From assembly GCA_017449265.1 (NCBI GenBank), contig JAFSJW010000077.1:1-64000 (forward strand): a DNA stretch of 64,000 bases, in the 5' to 3' direction. Shown piece by piece: positions 41,534-49,500 of the stretch (positions are counted from its first letter, which is position 1; each line of letters opens with the position of its first letter). The stretch comes from Treponema sp. (GTDB lineage: Bacteria > Spirochaetota > Spirochaetia > Treponematales > Treponemataceae). The notes under the pieces were generated by a model that was not told the DNA's origin, did not search any database, and worked only from the letters and a program-made list of their open reading frames with translations. Position numbers and translations under genes: made by a program.

Positions 41534-43399
41534 ATGAGATTTCTGGGAAACAAGGAAAGTTTAATATCTGAAATAGAAATATTGCTGAAAGAAAAAAATC
41601 TTATATCGACTAATTTAACATTATGCGATGCTTTTTGCGGAACAGGCGCTATCTCAAATCATTTTAAGCAATACTTTAATATAATCTTAAATGACAACTT
41701 AAAATGGTCAACAATTTATACCAAAGGAAGAGTTGTCGCACCTGTATGCACTTTTCAGAAACTGAACATAAATCCTATTGATTTTTTGAATAAGACAAAA
41801 GAAAAAAGAAAAGGTTTTTTTTACAAAACATATTGCCCCTCTGAAAATTCATCAAGAATGTACTTTTCAGTTGAAAATGCACAAAGGATTGATTACTTTC
41901 GAGAGCAAATTGAAGATTGGAATCAGAAAAATCTTATAAATGGAAATGAGTATGCGTATCTATTAGCTTGTCTTATAGAGTCCGTTTCAGCAGTTTCTAA
42001 TACAGCAGGGGTTTACGGTGCGTTTTTAAAACACTGGGATTCAAGGGCATTAAAACCGATTGAATTTATCAAAGTAGAATCTGTAAACTGCAATCTTTCA
42101 AGCGTTCAAGTTTTCAACGATAAAATTGAAAACATAATCAGCAGTATTGATTGTGATATTTTATATTTAGACCCTCCATACACTCAAAATCAATATGGAA
42201 CTCAATATCATTTGCTTGAAACATTGATTCTGAACGACAATCCTTCTGTAAGCAAAATCACAGGCTCCAGACCGACTGCGCCTATGCGCTCGGATTGGTC
42301 AAAAGATTTCAAATCTCATATTTTGTTTGATAAGGTAATCGCAAACACTAAAGCAAAATATGTTCTCTTTAGCTATAACAATGACGGTTTTATGTCTAGA
42401 ACTTTTATTGAATCATCATTAAAACGATATGGTAAACCCGAGACTTTTGTTTGTAAAAAAATTCCTTACAAAAAATATCAAAATTGGAAGTCCCAAAATG
42501 AGAATGAACATTTTGAATATCTTTTTTTTATTGAATTAAAAGATAAAAAAGAAGTCATTTACGAATCTCCATTAAACTATATTGGAAGCAAAGCAAAGAT
42601 TGTAAACTCTATAAAAACAAATCTTGCACCGAACATTGATAAATTTGTAGATGCGTTTGGTGGTGGCTTCAATGTCGGTGTAAATATTTCATGCGCACAA
42701 ACTGTTTATAATGATTATAACTTTTTAGTTTCAGATTTGGTTGAATCTTTTAGAAAATTTGATACGTATGATTACATTTTATATGTGAAGAAACTCATAA
42801 AACAATATGATTTAAAACCTGCGGACAAAGAATCGTATCATAAAATCAGAGATTATTATAATTCTCTTCCGAAAGAGAAAAGAGACCCTAGACTATTATT
42901 TACAATAATTTTATATGGTTTTCAGCAACAAATCCGTTTTAATTCTAATTTAGATTTTAACAATCCTGTTGGAATGAGATGGTTTAATGATAAAGTTCTT
43001 GAAAAATTGATAAGTTTTTCTAGAAAGCTAAAAGAAGAAAATTGTTTTTTTCTACATGACAATTACAAAAGCATCCCATTAAACAAAAACGAGCGTTTGT
43101 TTGTATATATGGACCCTCCTTACACTTTGACAACAGGTGCATATAATGATGGGAAAAGAGGTTTTTTGGGATGGAACAAGAATCTTGAGAAAGAATTATT
43201 TGACTACTCTGATAAACTATCTAATGAAGGAATTCCTTTCATGCTTTCTTATGTTTTAGACCATAAAGGAAAACGAAACGAAGAATTACTAAACTGGGTT
43301 CAAAAAAATAGATACAGAATGATTGAACTTGGTGATGTTATTGGTATTTCTGGCTCAAGAAGAAAGGAGATTTTAATTACCAATTATGAAGCAGTATAG
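41534..43399 (+). CDS. Fused double D12-class adenine-N6 DNA methyltransferase
   Basis: Two complete D12-class methyltransferases sit in one chain. The first (about 1-315) has FLGNKESLISEI, LCDAFCGTGAIS and LYLDPPYTQNQYG. The second (about 335-621) has LNYIGSKAKIV, FVDAFGGGFNVGVN and VYMDPPYTLTTGAY. DPPY marks adenine-N6 chemistry. Double enzymes of this kind (as in M.FokI) usually protect the two strands of an asymmetric site, pointing to a Type IIS system. The gene is far more AT-rich than its neighbours, indicating transfer. It overlaps the HNH nuclease gene by 14 bp. The target sequence is unknown. Confidence 0.88.
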   Translation: MRFLGNKESLISEIEILLKEKNLISTNLTLCDAFCGTGAISNHFKQYFNIILNDNLKWSTIYTKGRVVAPVCTFQKLNINPIDFLNKTKEKRKGFFYKTYCPSENSSRMYFSVENAQRIDYFREQIEDWNQKNLINGNEYAYLLACLIESVSAVSNTAGVYGAFLKHWDSRALKPIEFIKVESVNCNLSSVQVFNDKIENIISSIDCDILYLDPPYTQNQYGTQYHLLETLILNDNPSVSKITGSRPTAPMRSDWSKDFKSHILFDKVIANTKAKYVLFSYNNDGFMSRTFIESSLKRYGKPETFVCKKIPYKKYQNWKSQNENEHFEYLFFIELKDKKEVIYESPLNYIGSKAKIVNSIKTNLAPNIDKFVDAFGGGFNVGVNISCAQTVYNDYNFLVSDLVESFRKFDTYDYILYVKKLIKQYDLKPADKESYHKIRDYYNSLPKEKRDPRLLFTIILYGFQQQIRFNSNLDFNNPVGMRWFNDKVLEKLISFSRKLKEENCFFLHDNYKSIPLNKNERLFVYMDPPYTLTTGAYNDGKRGFLGWNKNLEKELFDYSDKLSNEGIPFMLSYVLDHKGKRNEELLNWVQKNRYRMIELGDVIGISGSRRKEILITNYEAV

Positions 43400-44588
43400 T
43401 ACACCACATTTTATAATTAAGAAGAATCTCCAAAAATCTGTGCAAACGGGAGTTTTATTTATAGACCAACTGTCAGATGATGTCTTAAGAGATATTTGTA
43501 CTAAAATTACAGGTCAAAGTAATTATACAGTTGATTATGTAGATAATAACCATCAAGATGAATTTTTTGAGAAAACTTACAATAAGGGAAGGCTTGCCAT
43601 TCTTTTTTACAGAGATATAGCAAATTATATTAGTTTTTCTGATAAAGAAATTGGAGGAAGAAATTCTAGTGTCCAAAGTGTTCCCACTGCATTTAATCTC
43701 TTTTACTTGAATCCATACAGGAAAAAGAAGTTATATTACTACTTTCTTAATTTTAATGGAAATGCTGCGACCAATTATCAAATAATGATGTACAGATTGA
43801 TGAAAACTATAGGTTTTACATTCTTAAATGTTGACACAATGATTCAATCAAAAATTTCTGCATTTACATCATTAGATGATATTATGAATGCAAAAAAAAT
43901 TAATACAGAAAAAAACAAATCCAATAATTCTTCTTACATTACAAAGAGTTCATCTTGTAATTATGATATTTATGGTAAAACATATGGTGCAAATAAATAC
44001 GATACAAGTATGACTTGCTATGCACTATCCATGCTTGCAAAAGAAAATCAAGAGGTAACTTTGTATGAAGTCGTTGAAAAAGATTTGAAGGAATTACCAG
44101 AATCAAGTATGAATGTCTTAAAAAAAATGAATAATATCAAAATTATTCCTACAAATATTCAGCTTGAGAAAAGAGTGTTTCAAGAAAACAATAGTCTTAG
44201 GTCTCCTAGATATATATTCAACTTACTAGAAAAACTTGGTGCAAAGAAATGTGCCTTATGTGATTGCGAAATTCCAGAACTCATTCAGGGCGCGCATGTT
44301 TGGCCTGTTGCCAGCATCAAAAAAGCCACTATTTCAGATGAAGAAAAATTGAGATGTGCAACTGATGGTGAAAATGGAATATGGCTGTGCGAAAATCATC
44401 ATACATTGTTTGATGAAAATATTTTATTGGTCAACAAGGATTTAACATTCTCCATTAAAAATTCGATAAAAGATTCTGATGTTAAGTTTATAAATAAAAT
44501 AACAACACATAAACAATTACCAGATTTTTATAAATCAATACAGTTCACCAAATATATAGAAAATCGAAACAAAACACTCATAAAATGA
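43386..44588 (+). CDS. HNH restriction endonuclease, probable
   Basis: The C-terminal 110 residues carry an HNH nuclease: CALCDCEIPE with a CxxC pair, GAHVWPVASI with the catalytic histidine, and NGIWLCENHHTLFDENIL with the second metal histidines. The first 280 residues match nothing I know and would hold DNA recognition. Its overlap with the double methyltransferase and the shared AT-rich composition make it the cognate restriction enzyme, most likely Type IIS. Its stop overlaps the ATG of the next, host-type gene as ATGA, so the island joins the host operon without a gap. Confidence 0.78.
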   Translation: MKQYSTPHFIIKKNLQKSVQTGVLFIDQLSDDVLRDICTKITGQSNYTVDYVDNNHQDEFFEKTYNKGRLAILFYRDIANYISFSDKEIGGRNSSVQSVPTAFNLFYLNPYRKKKLYYYFLNFNGNAATNYQIMMYRLMKTIGFTFLNVDTMIQSKISAFTSLDDIMNAKKINTEKNKSNNSSYITKSSSCNYDIYGKTYGANKYDTSMTCYALSMLAKENQEVTLYEVVEKDLKELPESSMNVLKKMNNIKIIPTNIQLEKRVFQENNSLRSPRYIFNLLEKLGAKKCALCDCEIPELIQGAHVWPVASIKKATISDEEKLRCATDGENGIWLCENHHTLFDENILLVNKDLTFSIKNSIKDSDVKFINKITTHKQLPDFYKSIQFTKYIENRNKTLIK

Positions 44589-46549
44589 CTCTCAGAAAGC
44601 TTTTTTTTTCCGTGCTTTTTTTTCTCATTCCGTGCTTTTTTTTCCCGGAGCAGGCAGAGCCAGAAGGAAGCAGGCTTTCTCTTTTCGTGGAGCAGGAACT
44701 TTTCAAAAACGGACTCAGGGCGGAACGCGAAACGCTCTCAAAAACCGGTCATGATATTTTTGCGTACAATGTGCGTTCAAAAATCACGGACAAAAGAGCG
44801 CGCTCCGCGCAGAAGGAAGAGGCAGGATTTTCTGACTCGCAGGGAGTCAGGGATGTAATCGTTCTGTGCTTCACGCAGGAAGATTTCTTCCGCCACTCAA
44901 AGAAAATAATCTCGCTTTTGAAATATATCAAAGAAAAGGACTATGGCTTCGCTGTACACGCGCTTTTCTCGGCCCTTGACGGAAACGAGCGGTTTGCGAC
45001 AGGAAGCAGCGTATTCGCAAGGAACTTTGAGGAGCAGACCAGCGCATGCGCAATTCTGTTCTCGTTCAGTAACGGAAAGCCGGCCTCAGTTCAGAACGGA
45101 AGCCGGCGCAGCGTAACGCCGCTGTGGCTCTATGAGAGAGTCGTATCAAGCCTCAAAGAAAGCGGGACGGCTTTTCTTTCCCCTGGAAATATGCTTTCGC
45201 TCTACAAGATTGGACTGATTGACGGTGAAAAACGAATGGACGCTTTTTCAAGGAGCGGAATACCGTCAGTGTTCATATCGTTCAGAAATGAAGAGGAGCT
45301 TGAGGCTGTAAAAAATTTCCTTGACTCTTACACGGTTCTGGGAACGGACACACATGACAGGCACTATTTCTACATTTCGTTCCCGCGCGGGTTTTTCATT
45401 GGCGAGAAAGCTATCGTGCGACTTGTCCTTCTTGTCGGAACACTCAGCCTTCTGCTTTTGTGCGCGTTCACTTTCTCAGGGAAATACGGCGCGAAAGTGA
45501 AAAAGCACTTTCTCAGGACGATTTACTTTCTTCCGCTAATGTTCGTGTTCTATCTTGGCTCTCTCTATCTGGGACAGCTCATCGCTCAGAAAGCAGGCGC
45601 GGCTCTGGCATTAAGCCCGGCTTCCCGTCTTTCGGTGAAATTCCTCGTTGCAATACTAACCATAATCGCAATCTCGTTCCTTTTCGCCAGAATGAATTTT
45701 CCAATCCTCAGGTTCGTGTTCGGGCATACGGTAGACTTCGTGGCGGTGACGAACATATTCATTTTCCTCTCGTTCGACATACTTCTTTTCATACCATTCT
45801 CAATCGAGTTCATAATCATATACACTTTCCGAAAAGTGCGGAAACTTCCGCTAATACTGATTCCGATTATCCTACTGCTCGTTCCGTTCGGACCTTACGC
45901 AAAGACGCTTCTGAGAAGCGCGGGAACCGAAACAATTTCCATGCTCGCATCATCTACGCTCAAAGAAAACTTCCTTCTTTCGCTTGGATTTTTTCCGTTT
46001 ATGATTCACATTCAGAAAACTTTTTTAGGAATAAGCATATTCGCAAGGGAAAAAGGCTATTCGCCAGCAAAAAAGGTATTGAGGATTTTTCTTCCTGCCA
46101 CCGCAGCTCTTGTCGTTTCCTTTATCCTGATTTCCATTGCGCTGAACAAAAACTACAAGACAGGCATTTTCTCATCCTCAAGGAAAGAAATTTCAATTGA
46201 AGATGAGGAATGCAGAAATCTTTCGGCTAAAATCATAAAATCGGAGTTTCAAGGCGTTCTGTCGAACCATCTTTCCATATCGTCCGACAAAAACGCCCTC
46301 AGGTACTCGGTGAGCGTCGAAGCCCCAGGAGAAGTTTCCGTATACGATTCGTTCTATGGATTTTTCTCTGACGGAGGAAGGACCATGTTCATAATCCCTG
46401 ATTTTCCTCCGCAAAAAATAACGATTGACTTCACTTCTCCGCAACGCCCAGACATGAAAATAATAATATCAGCTATATACAAGACTGAATTTGAAAACAA
46501 ATTCGTTCGACAATCTATATATATTGACCAAAACATTCCTTCACATTGA
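44585..46549 (+). CDS. Multi-pass membrane protein, unknown
   Basis: A signal peptide of alternating Phe-rich segments (encoded by three T8-T9 tracts) is followed by a periplasmic domain of about 260 residues. Then come about six to eight membrane helices (VRLVLLVGTLSLLLLCAF, HFLRTIYFLPLMFVFYLGSLYLG, LSVKFLVAILTIIAISFLFA and on) and a short C-terminal periplasmic beta domain. I do not recognise the family, but codon use matches the host genes. Its 3' end overlaps the start of the polymerase fusion, implying they are read together. Confidence 0.65.
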   Translation: MTLRKLFFSVLFFLIPCFFFPEQAEPEGSRLSLFVEQELFKNGLRAERETLSKTGHDIFAYNVRSKITDKRARSAQKEEAGFSDSQGVRDVIVLCFTQEDFFRHSKKIISLLKYIKEKDYGFAVHALFSALDGNERFATGSSVFARNFEEQTSACAILFSFSNGKPASVQNGSRRSVTPLWLYERVVSSLKESGTAFLSPGNMLSLYKIGLIDGEKRMDAFSRSGIPSVFISFRNEEELEAVKNFLDSYTVLGTDTHDRHYFYISFPRGFFIGEKAIVRLVLLVGTLSLLLLCAFTFSGKYGAKVKKHFLRTIYFLPLMFVFYLGSLYLGQLIAQKAGAALALSPASRLSVKFLVAILTIIAISFLFARMNFPILRFVFGHTVDFVAVTNIFIFLSFDILLFIPFSIEFIIIYTFRKVRKLPLILIPIILLLVPFGPYAKTLLRSAGTETISMLASSTLKENFLLSLGFFPFMIHIQKTFLGISIFAREKGYSPAKKVLRIFLPATAALVVSFILISIALNKNYKTGIFSSSRKEISIEDEECRNLSAKIIKSEFQGVLSNHLSISSDKNALRYSVSVEAPGEVSVYDSFYGFFSDGGRTMFIIPDFPPQKITIDFTSPQRPDMKIIISAIYKTEFENKFVRQSIYIDQNIPSH

Positions 46550-49500
46550 TTTAGATGCATTCTTCGCCTCAGTCGAACAGCTCGACAACCCTGAGCTCAG
46601 GGGTAAGCCCGTCATTGTCGGCGGACGGCTCAACGAGCGGCGCGGAGTTGTTTCTGCGGCCTCATACGAAGCCCGGGCTTACGGGGTACATTCCGCGCTT
46701 CCGCTCTCGGTTGCGGCGCGGCTTTGCCCTGACGGTATATTTCTTCCGGTCAGAATGAAGCGTTACCACGAAAAATCAGAGGAAGTTATGGAAATATTCA
46801 GGAACTACTCCCCCGATGTGCATCAGATTTCAATCGATGAGGCTTTCATAGACATAACAGGGACGGAGCGGCTTTTTGGACCGCCCGTTGATACCGCAAG
46901 GAAAATCAAGGACGAAGTAAAAGAAAAAACAGGTCTTACAGTTTCGGTCGGAATGGCTTGCACAAAATATGTCGCAAAAATCGCTTCCGGGCTAAAAAAG
47001 CCGGACGGATTCTACGTCGTGCCGGCAGGAACTGAGTGTGACTTCATGCTTTCGCTCCCGCTAGAAAAACTCTGGGGCGCGGGCGAAAAGACGCTGGAAA
47101 AGCTCAGGAAATTCGGCTTCAAGACAACAAAGGACATTTTCAGTCACTCAAAGGACTATCTTCAAGGAATTTTCGGAACTGCGACGGGCGCATTTTTGTA
47201 CAATGCAGTGCGCGGAAATGAGGAGGAAAACTTCAATCTTTCCGCAAAGACACATTCAATAAGCTCGGAAAGTACATTCCCCTACGACCTTGTTGATATG
47301 GACGCGATTGAGAACGCGCTCTACCGCATCGCAAGCGAAGTCCAGTACAGAAGCCTCAAGGAAGGAATGCTCTCAAAGACCGTATGCGTAAAAATCAGGT
47401 ACGATGATTTTACGACTGTTTCCGCTCAGGACACTCAGGAAGATGAGGTTTCTTCCGCAGACAACTTGTTTGAGCGGGCTAAAAATCTTTTCATTAAGAA
47501 ATATGACAAAAAACGCGGGGTAAGGCTACTGGGAATCGCGCTGGCAAATGTGTACCCCAGGGAGCAAGGCATTCAGGGCGTTCTTTTCGATGACATGAAC
47601 GAAAAAAAACGCAGGCTTGAGAAAGCGATTTTTGAGGCGACTGAAAAGAATCCTGCCATAAAAATCGAGAAAGCAAGCGTATTCGGAAAGTCCGGTTTTC
47701 TTCCCGCGCTGGTGCTCGCCTTTGTCCTTGCGCTTTTCTGCCCGGGAAAAAGCTTTGCGCAAGAAAATGCCGAAACATCAAAGCCCCTCTCAAAAACTGC
47801 GGCAGAAAGCGCGCGTGATTCCGACGGAGCCGGCGGAATCGTGTTCGACACGAAGAATCTGCCCCTTGCAAGCTCTGGAAAAGCAACAAGCCTTTTTGAG
47901 AAAGACTTCAAGGGAAAGAACGTTGAGTTTCTGGCGGACGGATTTTGGAAAAGTTCCGTAACAGAAACATTCTCGTCATCGTTCGGTTTCGGAACAAGCC
48001 CCACGGCGGAATTTTCAACGCCCGTATTCATGCAGACAGTCGATTTGTCGCTCTGGTTCATGCTGAACAAAAAATTCTATGTTGAGGCCACATTCGCAGA
48101 TGGATTTGAGAAAAACACAGTTGCGCTCGGTTATCTTGGCGATGGGTTCCTGAAATCCGCGCGCGTGGGCAACAGAAACATTGCGTTCCCGCAAGTCTAT
48201 TCTATTGAAGAAATATCGCGCGGAGCCGGCGGCGGGGACAACCAGGCTCCTGGAATCTCAGTGAACTGGGCAGGGGACAAATGGCGGAGCGACTTTGTTT
48301 TCCGTTACGATATGCTTGAGGCGGACGAAAAGACTTGGTACGGAATGAACTCCGTCACCGAGAACACAATGCCGCTGTCATCGTTCAACACAGGAAACCA
48401 GTACGCAATCCCAAAGGAACTGGTAACGAGCGTAAAAGATATTTTCGTTGAAAACGCGTCTGGCACATACAAAGACTCAAAAGGGCGGAAATACAAAAAA
48501 CTGGATTCGTCACAGTACATTGTCTCAAAATCAGGTGAAATCCTTATTTCCCGCGATGCAAAAGCATACAGGCAAAACGGTGTTCTTCCCGGCGTTGCGG
48601 TTCTTTTCTCCGAGAGCTTTGCCCCGCACATCGGAAGCTACGACAACGCGGACTCTTTTCTCGGAAAAGTTCAGGCGTGGTTCAGGACAAAAAACAAGAA
48701 CCTCAGGCTGAAAGATTACTCATATGACTTTTCAGGCACAATCGACGGCTCGGAAGTTCTTTTTATCCAGTCGGCGGCAGGATTCTCACCGTTCGTCTGC
48801 GCATACAGGTACGACTCGGGACTTACAGAGCCGCATGACGCGGCAGTAGCATCAAAATCCACGAAAGCGGTGGTAAGCTCTTACTCGGCAGTCTCAGCCG
48901 ACATTCCGAACAAAAGTTTCTACCAGAAAAAACATTCGTACACGGACATCACGAATGCGGAAGAATCATACCAGCCGCTGTCGCCTGAGGCAAGGTTTCC
49001 TCTCGCAGGACTTATGCCTGAGATATACTTGAGCTCATCGACAAGCGAATACGATTATATCCTGCGCCTGAGAAACTATACTGCGGTCTCACGCTTCGAC
49101 ATCGGAATAAAAGCCGTCCCCGGAACTGTGCGCGCCTACAAGAACGGAGTCTTGGACTCTGGCGCGACATACGACAAAGATTCAGGCTCCGTCACGCTCT
49201 CTTCTTCCGTAGGCGCAACAGACCACATCTACATCACATGGTACAAAGAGTCATCATCGCGCGAGACAGGCGCGTTCGTTGCGGCGGGCGGATTCAAGTA
49301 CAATTTCAGCGAAAAGCTTTCCGCAGACATAGCCGCATCAAGCAGGTGGACATACGCTGGCGGAAGGGAATACTCGGACGCATCGTTCTCAGCCCCGGGG
49401 TTCGCTACGGTAGCACAAGGAATAAAATACAAAACCGAAAACCTGGAACTCTCAAATGTCCTTTCGGTATCGGTTGAAAGCGAGAACACCACAGGAAACT

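Noticed and set aside
46491-46524. Start of dinB at TTG 46491
   Set aside because: The extra 11 residues are not like Pol IV N termini and have no ribosome site; TTG 46524 gives a normal N terminus, although it too lacks a clear site.
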